Numbered from the stretch's first letter, positions 1 to 10,626 are shown. The stretch: 18,084 nt of DNA from Bordetella parapertussis (GCA_943328885.2 CALQBT020000007.1:1-18084); one strand, 5' to 3'. A program made the numbers and translations. Notes: generated by a model not told the origin, from the sequence alone.

Positions 1-18
1 AGCGCGCAGGGCGATTGA
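1..18 (+). CDS. 3' end of an upstream gene (last five codons), unidentified
   Basis: Frame 1 reads Ser-Ala-Gln-Gly-Asp and then TGA at 16-18, 11 nt before the carboxylase start at 30. The tight spacing suggests that an upstream gene of the same operon ends here. Five residues cannot identify a product. In related operons this place is held by an enoyl-CoA hydratase or a carboxyltransferase subunit, but that is only an expectation from context. The frame could also be open by chance. Confidence 0.3.
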   Translation, partial: SAQGD

Positions 19-29
19 GCCGAGTCGTC

Positions 30-2044
<2,015 letters not shown>

Positions 2045-2048
<4 letters not shown>

Positions 2049-3004
2049 GCGATAGACCACAGCGCGTCGAGATCCACGAGGAAGGCCCGCGCGAAGGCTT
2101 CCAGATCGAGCCACGCGCTTATTCGCTGGCCGAGCGAGCGGCGCTGGTCGAGGCGCTGGCCGACGCAGGCTGCGGCCAGATCCAGGTTGCCTCCTTCGTC
2201 AGTCCGAAGCAGGTGCCGCAGATGGCCGATGCGGCCGAGCTGTTCGCCAGCCTGCGCAAGCGGCCGGGCACGCGCTACACCGGGTTGTGGCTGAACCCCG
2301 CCGGCTTCGAACGCGCCCGCGCGGTGCCGCAGGTCGACCTGGCCGGCACGCTGTACTTCTATACCTCCGACGCCTTCAGCCGCCAGAACAACCGCCAGGG
2401 CGCGGCCGCGTTTGCGCAGAGCCAGCGCGAGTGGATACAGCGCTACCGCGACGCCGGGCTGGTGATCGAGTCGGCCTACCTGATGACGGCCTTCGGCTGC
2501 AACCTCGAGGGCGAGATCAGCGAGTCCCGGCTGGCCGAATGGCTGGCCTTGATCGCCGCGCTGCTGCGCGACGAAGGCGTGACGCTGGCCAAGTTCTACC
2601 TGGCCGACACGGTCGGCTGGGCCAACCCGCTGGCGCTGCGCCGGCGCATCGATCTGGTGCGGCACTGGCTGCCCGGCGTTCGCATCGGGCTGCACTTGCA
2701 CGACACCCGCGGCCTGGGCATGGCCAACGCGCTGGCCGCGCTCGAGCATGGCGTGGACCTGTTCGACGCCTCGGTCGCCGGGCTCGGCGGCTGTCCGTTC
2801 AGCGGCCATGCGCAGGGCAGCGCTTCGGGCAACATCTGCACCGAGGACTTGGTGTTCCTGTGCCACGAGATGGGCATCGCCACCGGCATCGACCTGGACC
2901 CACTGGTCGAGGCCGCGCGTCTGGCCGAGCGCATCATCGGCCGCCGGCTCGACGGCAAGCTGATGCACGCCGGCACGCTGACCGCGCTGCGCCAGCGCAG
3001 CTGA
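2045..3004 (+). CDS. HMG-CoA-lyase-like DRE-TIM metallolyase (variant active-site loop)
   Basis: The 319-residue protein belongs to the HMGL-like TIM-barrel family. These enzymes cleave a 3-hydroxy-3-methylglutaryl-type thioester into acetyl-CoA and a keto acid, using a divalent metal. The strand-1 motif is EEGPREGFQ, with R16 present but Glu17 where classical HMG-CoA lyases have Asp. The metal-ligand motif HLHDTRG has H217 and H219. The signature GLGGCP carries the catalytic Cys250, and Asn263 follows in SASGN. Between Cys and Asn there are about four more residues than in the usual GGCPYAxGASGN loop. ATG 2045 overlaps the carboxylase stop (ATGA), which points to translational coupling. The carboxylase-lyase pair matches leucine/isovalerate or terpene catabolism, where the lyase finishes the chain. 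The exact substrate is open, because the loop and the Asp-to-Glu change mark a non-classical subgroup. Confidence 0.88.
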
Positions 3005-3019
3005 GACGCGGCGCCCGCA

Positions 3020-4540
3020 ATGCCCACCGCCGCCAGCTTGACGGTCACCGACCTGCTGGCCAAGCGCGCGCGCTCGCAACCCGGTGCGACCGCGCTGACC
3101 GACGGCGTGACGAGCTTGAGCTACGCACAGCTCGAAGCGCGCGTTCGCCGGCTCGCCGCGGCGCTGCGCCAGGCGGGCGTCACCGCGGGTGACCGCATCG
3201 CCTTGCTGTCGGAAAACCGCATCGAGTACATCGAGCTCGAGCTCGCCGCAGCGCAGCTCGGCGCGATCGTCGCCTGCCTGAACTGGCGGCTGGCCGACCC
3301 CGAACTGCAGCATTGCATCCGCCTGGTCACGCCGGTGCTGGCGATCGTCTCGCCGCGCTACGCCGCGACGCTGGCGCGCATCGCCCACGGCGTGCCCCGC
3401 GTCATCACGCTGGGCGACGAATTCGACCGGCTGCGCGCCGACGCGGTAGACCCAGACACAGGCCCGCCGGTCGACCCGGAGAGCGGACTGGTGATCCTCT
3501 ACACCAGCGGCACGACCGGCCTGCCCAAGGGCGCGCTGATCAGCCAGCGCGCGATGCTCGCTCGCGCCCAGGTCTTTGCCGGCGACTACGCGATCAATGC
3601 CGAGCACAGCTTCGTCGCCTGGTCGCCGCTGTTCCACATGGCCGCCACCGACCATGCGCTCGCCACGCTGATGCTGGGCGGCAAGGTGATCGTGCACGAC
3701 GGCCTGCAGCTCGGGCCGCTGTGCGAGTTGCTGACGACCGAACGCCTGGGCTGGCTGCTGGCGATGCCCGGGATGATCGACCCGCTGATCGACGCACTGA
3801 AGTCGCACCGGGCGTCGCTGCACAGGCCACTGATCGCCCCACGCATGGTCGGCGCGATGGCCGATCTGGTGCCGCGCCACCAGATCGCCGAGCTCACCGG
3901 GCTGCTGGGCGCGCCCTATCTCAACAGCTTCGGGTCGACCGAGACGGGGCTGCCACCAGCCTCGGCGGCGCTGCTGGCGCCGGGCCTGGTGCCGGCCTCG
4001 CTGTCCAAGCGCGAGTCGGGCTGGTGCCGGATCCGGCTGGTTGACGACCAAGACCGCGAGGTCGCGATCGGCATGCCCGGCGAGCTGACGATCCGCAGCC
4101 CGGCGCTGTTCTCGGGCTACTGGAACGCCGACGCTACCCCTGCGCAAGACCTGCGCGGCGGCTGGTTCCACATGGGCGATGTCTTCGTGCGCCACCACGA
4201 CGGCAGCCTGGACTTTGTCGACCGCGTGAAGTACCTGATCAAGTCGGGCGGCGAGAACATCTACCCGGCCGAGATCGAGCGCGTGCTGCTCGCGCACCCG
4301 GCGGTGGCCGACGCGGCCGTGGTGCGCAAGCCCGACCCGCATTGGGGCGAGGTGCCGGTGGCCTTTGTCGCGCTGCAGCCGGGCGCGGTCTGCGATGCCG
4401 CGACGCTGATCGCGCTGTGCCGCGACCAGCTCGCACGCTACAAGCTGCCGCGCGAATTTCGCTTCATAGACCTTGACGCGCTGCCGCGCAGCAGCACCGG
4501 CAAGATCCAGCGCCACGAGATCGAACAGCGGATGCTCTGA
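3020..4540 (+). CDS. AMP-forming acyl-CoA synthetase (fatty-acid--CoA ligase type)
   Basis: This 506-residue ANL-superfamily enzyme activates a carboxylic acid to an acyl-adenylate and then to the CoA thioester. The phosphate-binding loop YTSGTTGLPKG spans 161-171. The adenylate motif reads NSFGSTETG. The hinge/core block is MGDVFVRHHDG followed by VDRVKYLIKSGGENIYPAEIE, close to the classical SGGENIYP form. The catalytic lysine is K495 in PRSSTGKIQR, 11 residues from the end. Length is typical for short- to medium-chain or aryl-acid ligases of about 500-550 residues. It starts 15 nt after the lyase stop, with no obvious Shine-Dalgarno site in the gap, so translation may depend on coupling. 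It is the last gene of the plus-strand operon and meets the minus-strand array head-on. Chain length and acid specificity cannot be read from the sequence. Confidence 0.92.
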   Translation: MPTAASLTVTDLLAKRARSQPGATALTDGVTSLSYAQLEARVRRLAAALRQAGVTAGDRIALLSENRIEYIELELAAAQLGAIVACLNWRLADPELQHCIRLVTPVLAIVSPRYAATLARIAHGVPRVITLGDEFDRLRADAVDPDTGPPVDPESGLVILYTSGTTGLPKGALISQRAMLARAQVFAGDYAINAEHSFVAWSPLFHMAATDHALATLMLGGKVIVHDGLQLGPLCELLTTERLGWLLAMPGMIDPLIDALKSHRASLHRPLIAPRMVGAMADLVPRHQIAELTGLLGAPYLNSFGSTETGLPPASAALLAPGLVPASLSKRESGWCRIRLVDDQDREVAIGMPGELTIRSPALFSGYWNADATPAQDLRGGWFHMGDVFVRHHDGSLDFVDRVKYLIKSGGENIYPAEIERVLLAHPAVADAAVVRKPDPHWGEVPVAFVALQPGAVCDAATLIALCRDQLARYKLPREFRFIDLDALPRSSTGKIQRHEIEQRML

Positions 4541-4566
4541 GGCCTGACCCTAGCGCCCTTGATGCG

Positions 4567-4591
4567 ATCGCTGACGAAAATAGTCAGCGGT
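4567..4591. terminator. Stem-loop between convergent genes, possible bidirectional terminator
   Basis: CGCTGAC (4569-4575) pairs perfectly with GTCAGCG (4583-4589) around an A/T-rich loop. One wobble pair and one A-T pair extend it to nine pairs. It fills the 52-nt gap between the ligase stop (4540) and the stop of the opposing permease (4593). There is no U-tract on either side, so a classical intrinsic terminator is not shown. The position supports a termination or 3'-end protection role. Confidence 0.5.
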
Positions 4592-4592
4592 A

Positions 4593-5585
4593 TCACCCAT
4601 TGCCTTGGCCCATGCGTCGCAGCCGGCCCCAGGCGCTGTTGACCAGGCCCGCGACGCCTTGCGGACACAGGCACAGGAACACGATCAGCACCACGCCATA
4701 GATCAGCGGCATGTTCGACGTTTGCAGTGAACGGGCGGTCGCGCCGACCACGAGAAAAATCAACTGCAAAAAAATCGCGCCATAGATCGCCCCGCTCAGC
4801 GTGGCGAGGCCGCCGACCGCGATACCGATCAGCAAACCGAAGGACAGGAAGACCCCGAACATGCCGGGCGCGACGTAGCGAAACGACAGCGCGGCCAACG
4901 CGCCGGCGAGACCGGTCAGCATCGCGCTGATGCCGAAGATCGCCGATTTGTAGAACACGGTGTCGATGCCCATGCCCTGCGCGGCGACCGGATGATCGCG
5001 GATCGCGATGGCCGCACGACCGACACGCCCGCGCAGCAAATTCGACACCAGCAGGAACGACAAGGCCAGCAGCAGCAAGGCCAGCAGGTAGAGCCACTGG
5101 TCAAAGCTCAGCGGCAGCCCGAAAGGCACGGTCGGGACGTCGATGCCCAGACCCTGTCCGCCACCGGTCCAGCGTTCGACGCCTTTCCACTTGACCAGGC
5201 CCGGCAGCACCGCGCCCACGGCAAACGTCGCCATCGCCAGATGCATAGGCCCGAGCCGCAGCAAGGGCAGACTGAACAGAAAGCCGACCCCCAGGCAGAC
5301 GATGCCGGCGATCGGCACCGCGATCCAGTGCGCCACGCCAGGATGCACGACGAGCAAGGTCGCGGTGTACGCGCCGATGGCATAGAAAGCACCGTGTCCT
5401 AGCGATATCTGGCCGTTGTAACCGACGAGGACGTTCATCCCGAGCAGCGCGAGCGCATAGATCAGGATGTTGGTGAAGCGAAAGAGCTGGAAGTCGGAGG
5501 CCAGCGCCGGCACCATCGCGGCCGCCCCCAGCAAGACCAGCACCGCGCAGACCCGCCAGAAGCGGGGTATGGAAATAGTTCGCAT
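4593..5585 (-). CDS. Branched-chain-amino-acid-type ABC transporter permease, LivM family (LivM1)
   Basis: This 330-residue inner-membrane protein has a hydrophobic segment near the N-terminus and about eight further membrane segments. The diagnostic LivM block GQISLGHGAFYAIGAY lies at 58-73. The cytoplasmic coupling loop that contacts the ATPases reads GRAAIAIRDHPVAAQGMGID. Family members form the translocation pore with a LivH partner. Its ATG overlaps the CoA-transferase stop by one base (TGATG), so the two are probably translationally coupled. It is the last gene of the minus-strand array and lies far from the other Liv genes. A second, clearly different LivM is at 10671-11744. This copy keeps the canonical GQISLGHG motif, which the other lacks. 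It may be an alternative pore subunit or belong with a different binding protein; no LivH of its own is in the window. Confidence 0.92.
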   Translation of the reverse strand: MRTISIPRFWRVCAVLVLLGAAAMVPALASDFQLFRFTNILIYALALLGMNVLVGYNGQISLGHGAFYAIGAYTATLLVVHPGVAHWIAVPIAGIVCLGVGFLFSLPLLRLGPMHLAMATFAVGAVLPGLVKWKGVERWTGGGQGLGIDVPTVPFGLPLSFDQWLYLLALLLLALSFLLVSNLLRGRVGRAAIAIRDHPVAAQGMGIDTVFYKSAIFGISAMLTGLAGALAALSFRYVAPGMFGVFLSFGLLIGIAVGGLATLSGAIYGAIFLQLIFLVVGATARSLQTSNMPLIYGVVLIVFLCLCPQGVAGLVNSAWGRLRRMGQGNG

Positions 5586-7003
5586 CAGTTGCCGGGGAAC
5601 CCGGGATGTGTTTTGTCACCGAACAACGGGTCGGTTGGCCCGGCGCCTTGATCGACCCCCGACCCGGCCGCCTGGCCCAGCGGGTCGCGCAAGACAGCAG
5701 CCTCCTGAACGCCGGGACCTGTCGGCGCATCCAGCGCACCGCGCGCGATCAGCGCCTTCAAGGCTTCGGCGGACGCGCCCAGTTCGGCCAACAGCGCTGC
5801 GCCATGCTCACCGTGCAGCGGTGCGCGTCGGTGCACAGCACCGGGCGTGCCCTGCAGGCGCGGCGTCACCGCGTGCATCACCGTCGGGGCATCGCCCAGG
5901 CCTTCGTCGAGCCGCAGGTAGGCACCACGCGCGGCCACATGGGCATCGCTCAGCAGGCTCGCCGCGTCGTGGATCGGGCCGACCGTGACGCCCTGGGCGC
6001 GAAACAGCGCCAGCGCGTCGGCCTGGGTGAGGCCGGCGATGAAGTCAGCCACCATCGCGTCGATCTCGTGATCGTGCGCCAGCCGCGCGGCATTGCTGGC
6101 ATAGCGCGGATCGTCGAACAGCGCGCCCTGGCCGATGGCCGCGAACACGCGCCGCGCCATGGTGTCGGTGGAGCCCGACATCGACACCCAGCGCCCGTCG
6201 CTGCAGCGGTAGACGCCGCGCGGCGAGGCGATCTTGCGGCCGGGCTCGGCAACCCGGCCGGTAGCGCCGAGGTTCGTGACATCCGGCCCCATGATCGCCA
6301 GCATCGGCTCGAGCAGCGACAGGTCGACCACCTGGCCGCAGCCGCCACGCACCTCGACCTCGCGCACCGCGGCCAGCACGGCGAAGGCACCGGTCAGGCC
6401 GGTCACCATGTCGGCCAGCGCCAGGTTGGGCAGCTGCGGCCGGCCCTGCGCATCGCGGTGCTTGTCGGCCAGCCCGCTGAAACCCTCGATCAGGCTGCCA
6501 AAGCCAGGCAGTTCGCGATAAGGCCCGCTCTGCCCCCAGCCGGACAAGCGCACGATCACCAGCCGCGGGTTCAGCGCGTGCAGGTCGGCAGGCGACAGGC
6601 CCATGGCCTCCAAGGTGCCGGGTCGAAAGCTCTCCACCATCACCTGCGCCGTGATCAGCAGCCGGCGCAGCCAGGCCATCGCGTCGCCATCGCGCAGGTT
6701 CAGCGCCAGGCTGCGCTTGTTGCGGCCATAGACGCGCCACCAGCCGTCAAAGCCCTCGGGATGGTCGGGGTGGGCTTCGCGCCACTCACGCAGCGTGTCG
6801 CCGCCGCCCGTGGACTCGAGCTTGATGACATCGGCGCCGAAGTCACCCAGCTGCAGGGTCAGCATGTTGCCGGCGACCAGGCGCGACAGGTCGACGACGC
6901 GCAAGCCCTGCAACGGGCCTTGCGGCGACGGCGCCAGCGCTTGAACGGGCGGCGTCACAGCGTAGAAGGCATGGGGTTTGCGGTCATGGGGTGTAGCCAG
7001 CAT
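5585..7003 (-). CDS. Family III CoA-transferase (CaiB/BaiF type) with extra C-terminal tail
   Basis: The 472-residue product (from ATG 7003) would move CoA from one acyl-CoA to another carboxylic acid through an enzyme-bound anhydride. The N-terminal core starts with GLRVVDLSRLVAGNM, then FGADVIKLES. The GRNKRSLALNL and RLSGWGQSGPY blocks are also typical. The catalytic Asp is in ALADMVTG, at residue 198. The family normally ends soon after a motif like HGEHGAALLAELG at about 400 residues. Here some 45 further residues follow, rich in Gly, Pro, Ala and Gln, and they run into the start of LivM1. The start is uncertain. TTG 7021 lies in the T-rich stretch after the ald hairpin, ATG 7003 lies inside a second hairpin, and GTG 6958 is also possible; none has a clear ribosome binding site. 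The substrate pair is unknown. Confidence 0.88.
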   Translation of the reverse strand: MLATPHDRKPHAFYAVTPPVQALAPSPQGPLQGLRVVDLSRLVAGNMLTLQLGDFGADVIKLESTGGGDTLREWREAHPDHPEGFDGWWRVYGRNKRSLALNLRDGDAMAWLRRLLITAQVMVESFRPGTLEAMGLSPADLHALNPRLVIVRLSGWGQSGPYRELPGFGSLIEGFSGLADKHRDAQGRPQLPNLALADMVTGLTGAFAVLAAVREVEVRGGCGQVVDLSLLEPMLAIMGPDVTNLGATGRVAEPGRKIASPRGVYRCSDGRWVSMSGSTDTMARRVFAAIGQGALFDDPRYASNAARLAHDHEIDAMVADFIAGLTQADALALFRAQGVTVGPIHDAASLLSDAHVAARGAYLRLDEGLGDAPTVMHAVTPRLQGTPGAVHRRAPLHGEHGAALLAELGASAEALKALIARGALDAPTGPGVQEAAVLRDPLGQAAGSGVDQGAGPTDPLFGDKTHPGFPGN

Positions 7004-7012
7004 TGTGCTGGC
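6996..7012. repeat. Perfect 7-bp hairpin at the CoA-transferase start
   Basis: GCCAGCA (6996-7002) pairs with TGCTGGC (7006-7012) around a 3-nt loop. The ATG at 7003-7001 of the CoA-transferase falls at the loop and stem edge, and the hairpin follows the terminator-like stem at 7023-7044 with only 10 nt between. It could hide the start codon in RNA, act as an operator palindrome, or show that the true start lies further inside, such as GTG 6958. Confidence 0.45.
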
Positions 7013-7044
7013 AAACCACAAAGACCCCGCGTCGGGACGGGGTC
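7012..7044 (-). terminator. Intrinsic-terminator-like hairpin after ald
   Basis: On the minus strand, GACCCCG (7044-7038) pairs perfectly with CGGGGTC (7029-7023) around an 8-nt loop. It is followed at once by TTTGTGGTTTG (7022-7012). A GC-rich stem followed by a T-rich run is the classical form of a factor-independent terminator. It lies 91 nt after the ald stop and directly before the CoA-transferase. It may end or attenuate the transcript carrying the Liv genes and ald. This is the best terminator candidate in the window. Confidence 0.6.
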
Positions 7045-7135
7045 GCGCGCAGCGCCAGACCGGGCTTGTGGGGCACCCGCAGCAGGGGCCGGCAACGGGG
7101 CCGTGGCAGCTGACGGCGCGCCGCGATCTGCAGGC

Positions 7136-8251
7136 TCAGCGCAGCAGGCTGTCTGCACTGAAGAAGTTCAGCCCCAAGGCCTGCGCGACGGCTTCACAGC
7201 ACACCCGACCTTGGGCCACATTGAGGCCGTTCTTGAGCTGAGGATCGTCCTTGAGCGCTTGCTGCCATCCCTTGTCGGCGAGCGACAGCGCATGCCCGAT
7301 CGTCGCGTTGTTCAGCGCAAGCGTCGAGGTTCGCGCCACAGCGCCCGGCATGTTGGCGACGCAGTAGTGCACCACGCCGTCGACCAAAAAGGTCGGTTCG
7401 GCGTGCGTCGTCGGGTGCGATGTCTCGAAGCAGCCGCCCTGGTCGATCGCAACGTCGACCACCACCGCACCGGGCTTCATGCGGCCGACCATCGCACGCG
7501 TGACGAGCTTGGGCGCTACAGCGCCAGGCACCAGCACGCCGCCAATCACCAGGTCGGCCGCGAGCACCGACTCCTCGATGCTTTGGGCGTTGGCGCACAG
7601 CGTGGCGATGCGGTTGCCGAACAGCAGATCGAGCTGGCGCAGCCGGTCCAGATTCCGGTCAAGCACGGTCACCCGCGCGCCCATCCCGACGGCCATCTGC
7701 AGCGCATGGGTCCCGACCACGCCGGCGCCAAGGATGAGCACCTGCGCAGCGGGCACGCCGGGAACGCCACCGAGCAACAAGCCCATGCCACCCTTGGACT
7801 TCTCCAGGTGCGCAGCGCCGACCTGCACCGCCATGCGTCCGGCCACCTCGCTCATCGGCGCGAGCAGCGGCAGCCCGCCGGCGGGCCCGGTGATCGTTTC
7901 GTAGGCGATGCAGACGGCGCCCGACTTGACCAGCGCAGCGGTCTGCTGCGGGTCGGCCGCCAGATGCAGGAAGGTGTAGAGGATCTGGCCCGGGCGCAGC
8001 ATCGCGCATTCCTCGGGCTGCGGCTCCTTGACCTTGACGATCATGTCCGATCGCGAGAATACGAGCGCCACATCGTCTGCGAGACAGGCACCGGCCGCCT
8101 CGTACTGCGCGTCGCTCAGGCCGATCGCCGCACCGGCGCCGCTTTGCACCAGCACCCGATGGCCGCGGGCACAGAGCTCACGAACGCTCGCGGGCGTCAG
8201 GCCGACGCGGTATTCATGATTTTTGATCTCCCGGGGCAGTCCGATCTGCAT
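7136..8251 (-). CDS. ald: Alanine dehydrogenase
   Basis: This NAD-dependent enzyme interconverts L-alanine with pyruvate and ammonia in the cytoplasm. The product is 371 residues, the usual family length, if translation starts at ATG 8251 (MQIGLPREIKNHEYRVGLTP). Upstream in-frame codons exist but fall in the hairpin leader. Key residues match the numbering known for the Mycobacterium enzyme: R15, K75, H96 and D270. The nucleotide-binding loop GAGVVG is at 175-180, and the N-terminal signature is fully conserved. A strong Shine-Dalgarno sequence AAGAGGGAG (8267-8259) sits 7 nt before the ATG. The gene follows the periplasmic binding protein gene with a 167-nt gap holding several stem-loops, and it is followed by a terminator-like hairpin. 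Its place in a Liv operon suggests that amino-acid nitrogen or alanine is connected with the transported solute, but that link is inference. Confidence 0.96.
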   Translation of the reverse strand: MQIGLPREIKNHEYRVGLTPASVRELCARGHRVLVQSGAGAAIGLSDAQYEAAGACLADDVALVFSRSDMIVKVKEPQPEECAMLRPGQILYTFLHLAADPQQTAALVKSGAVCIAYETITGPAGGLPLLAPMSEVAGRMAVQVGAAHLEKSKGGMGLLLGGVPGVPAAQVLILGAGVVGTHALQMAVGMGARVTVLDRNLDRLRQLDLLFGNRIATLCANAQSIEESVLAADLVIGGVLVPGAVAPKLVTRAMVGRMKPGAVVVDVAIDQGGCFETSHPTTHAEPTFLVDGVVHYCVANMPGAVARTSTLALNNATIGHALSLADKGWQQALKDDPQLKNGLNVAQGRVCCEAVAQALGLNFFSADSLLR

Positions 8252-8258
8252 CGCATGT

Positions 8259-8267
8259 CTCCCTCTT
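8259..8267 (-). promoter_or_regulatory. Ribosome binding site of ald
   Basis: AAGAGGGAG on the minus strand ends 7 nt before ATG 8251. It decides this start over the longer in-frame reading that begins inside the hairpin at 8280-8310. Confidence 0.75.
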
Positions 8268-8279
8268 GGTGACCGGGTA

Positions 8280-8310
8280 TGGTGCGCAGCTTGCGGCAAG
8301 CTGCGCACCA
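8280..8310. repeat. Perfect 14-bp hairpin with 3-nt loop in the ald leader
   Basis: TGGTGCGCAGCTTG (8280-8293) is the exact reverse complement of CAAGCTGCGCACCA (8297-8310), with loop CGG. In the minus-strand transcript it lies between the binding-protein stop (8419) and ald (8251), 28 nt before the ald ATG and 12 nt before its ribosome binding site. No T-run follows on either strand, so it is a poor intrinsic terminator. More likely roles are an RNA stability element protecting the 3' end of the binding-protein message, a control hairpin for ald, or a dispersed palindromic repeat. Confidence 0.7.
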
Positions 8311-8357
8311 CAGCCGCGAAACCAGCCCTTGGGTGGCATGGTTCTCGTTGTCATTAG

Positions 8358-8408
8358 AAGCTGCAACACAGCTTGAAACCTTGATCAGACCCCGGGTGCC
8401 TCAGCACC
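8358..8408 (-). repeat. Two short stem-loops just after the binding-protein gene
   Basis: GGTGC (8395-8399) pairs with GCACC (8404-8408), and AAGCTG (8358-8363) pairs with CAGCTT (8369-8374). Both follow the stop of the periplasmic binding protein at 8419 within 61 nt in the minus-strand transcript. The second is followed by CTAATGAC, not a T-tract. They are weak alone, but with the 14-bp hairpin they make this 167-nt gap strongly structured, which fits 3'-end protection of the binding-protein mRNA. No convincing promoter was seen in the gap. Confidence 0.35.
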
Positions 8409-8418
8409 AGGCCGACCG

Positions 8419-9657
8419 CTACTTCGCGCTCTTGGCGAACTCGGCCGACTGCTCCTTGACGATCGCGTCGACAACGTCGACATAGGCCGCGATCCAGTCG
8501 GATTGCGGCACCCACTTGGCGCCGTCCCACATGTCGATGCGGGTCTTGCCGCCGCCGCCGTGGTCCTTGGCAGTGACGGTGACCGGTGCGAGCAGGTCGT
8601 TGGCGTCGAAGTTTTTCAAGCTCTCCAGGCCGGCCTTGATCTTGGTTGGCGTCAGCGGCCAGCCGCCCTGCTTGATCGCCAGCCGCGTGCCTTCGAACAT
8701 CACCGAATACATCGCCAGCCCGGTGTTGTAGTAGATGTCGTCCATGGACTTGATGTCACCATTGCCCTTGCCCTTGGCGTAGAGGTCCTTGGCGATCTGC
8801 TGCATCACCGGATGGTTCTTGCCGCCGACGACGTTGGTGCCGCGCTTGATGCCCTTGGCCTCGGCCGGGCCGATGTTGGCGATGTCGACCTCGTTGAACC
8901 AGTTCACGACGATCAACTTTTCCATCGCGATGCCGTTGCGCTTCATCTCCTTGGCGGCCACGACGTGCATCGCCGACAGGTTCCAGCTGATCATCCAGTC
9001 CGGGTTGAAGCGACGGATCTGCGTCCACACCGCCGCCTGGTCCTTGCCCGGCAAGGGGTTCGGGAACAGCTGCAGGTCGAAACCCTCCTTAGCGGCCAGC
9101 GTCTTGAGCACGGGAATCGGCTCCTGGCCGAACGCATAGTCCGGGTAGATGAAGCCGACCTTCACGCCCTTGAGGTTGCCCTTGTGCTGGTTCTTGATGT
9201 ATTGGATGTCGTTGGCGACCTGGCCCCAGTAGGTCGGCCCGATCGGAAAGATCCACTTGAAGACATCGCCGTCAATCGCGTCGCCGCGGCCGACGAAGCT
9301 CTGCAACATGATGTTGCCGTCGGCCATCGCGCGCGGCAGCACCGCACGCGAGACCGGCGTCGACAGAAAGTCGAACATCATCACGCCTTCGCGCTTGAGT
9401 TTCTCGTAGCACTCGATGCCGCGCTGCGGCTCATTGCCGTGGTCCTGCGCGATGATCTCGATCGGATGGCCCTCGATGCCGCCCTTGGCGTTGAGGAGGT
9501 CGGCGTAGTCCTTGGCCGCCTGCACGATCTGCGGCGTGACGAAGGTGTAGGCCTTGGACAGGTCGTAGCACAGGCCGTACTTGATCGGCTGCGCCTGCGC
9601 GGCGCCGGCGGCCAGCATGGCCAGGCCGGCAAGGCTTGAAAGCAATCGGGATTTCAT
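8419..9657 (-). CDS. ABC transporter periplasmic substrate-binding protein, LivK/Peripla_BP_6 family
   Basis: This 412-residue secreted protein captures the solute in the periplasm and delivers it to the LivHM pore. The start MKSRLLSSLAGLAMLAAG is a classical Sec signal peptide, with cleavage likely after AQA at about residue 22. A longer reading upstream of ATG 9657 would destroy it. An AGGAGA ribosome site (9669-9664) lies 6 nt before this ATG. The mature part has the family's opening IKYGLCYDLS, the NAKGGIEGHPIEIIAQDHGNE region, and the second-lobe segment VKVGFIYPDYAFGQEP. It lacks cysteines in a lipobox, so it is soluble. It follows LivF with 121 nt between them, filled partly by a palindromic repeat. 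Members linked to acyl-CoA ligases are thought to bind aromatic or aliphatic acids rather than branched amino acids, but ligand identity is not visible here. Confidence 0.92.
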   Translation of the reverse strand: MKSRLLSSLAGLAMLAAGAAQAQPIKYGLCYDLSKAYTFVTPQIVQAAKDYADLLNAKGGIEGHPIEIIAQDHGNEPQRGIECYEKLKREGVMMFDFLSTPVSRAVLPRAMADGNIMLQSFVGRGDAIDGDVFKWIFPIGPTYWGQVANDIQYIKNQHKGNLKGVKVGFIYPDYAFGQEPIPVLKTLAAKEGFDLQLFPNPLPGKDQAAVWTQIRRFNPDWMISWNLSAMHVVAAKEMKRNGIAMEKLIVVNWFNEVDIANIGPAEAKGIKRGTNVVGGKNHPVMQQIAKDLYAKGKGNGDIKSMDDIYYNTGLAMYSVMFEGTRLAIKQGGWPLTPTKIKAGLESLKNFDANDLLAPVTVTAKDHGGGGKTRIDMWDGAKWVPQSDWIAAYVDVVDAIVKEQSAEFAKSAK

Positions 9658-9663
9658 CGGTCG

Positions 9664-9669
9664 TCTCCT
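9664..9669 (-). promoter_or_regulatory. Ribosome binding site of the periplasmic binding protein
   Basis: AGGAGA on the minus strand, 6 nt before ATG 9657. It supports the start that yields a clean signal peptide, rather than the 27-residue longer in-frame reading. Confidence 0.7.
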
Positions 9670-9735
9670 GCTCGTGGGTGATAGGTCAAACCAAGTAGAC
9701 GCCGCGGGTCCGGCTCTGCCGGTCCGCTGGCGACG

Positions 9736-9778
9736 CACCCCTCGGGGGGAGGCGACCGCAGGTCGCTTCGAGGGTGGG
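9736..9778. repeat. Palindromic intergenic repeat, copy A (after LivF stop)
   Basis: CACCCCTCG (9736-9744) pairs with CGAGGGTG (9769-9776), with one bulged C. Inside it, GCGACC (9752-9757) pairs with GGTCGC (9761-9766) around GCA. It starts directly after the LivF stop codon (9781-9779) in the transcript. A diverged copy occupies the same place after LivM2 (10627-10670). A separate small dyad, CCGGC/GCCGG, lies at 9710-9722. There is no T-tract. The element probably folds in the intercistronic mRNA. Confidence 0.65.
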
Positions 9779-10585
<807 letters not shown>

Positions 10586-10626
10586 CGCGATGGCTCCGGT
10601 GCGAGGCGCTTCTGAAATAGCAGGCC

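Noticed and set aside
5606..8272. 888-codon open frame on the plus strand opposite the CoA-transferase and ald
   Set aside because: It is antisense to two genes with complete catalytic residues. Its product is low in hydrophobic residues and resembles no family; a GC-bias shadow.
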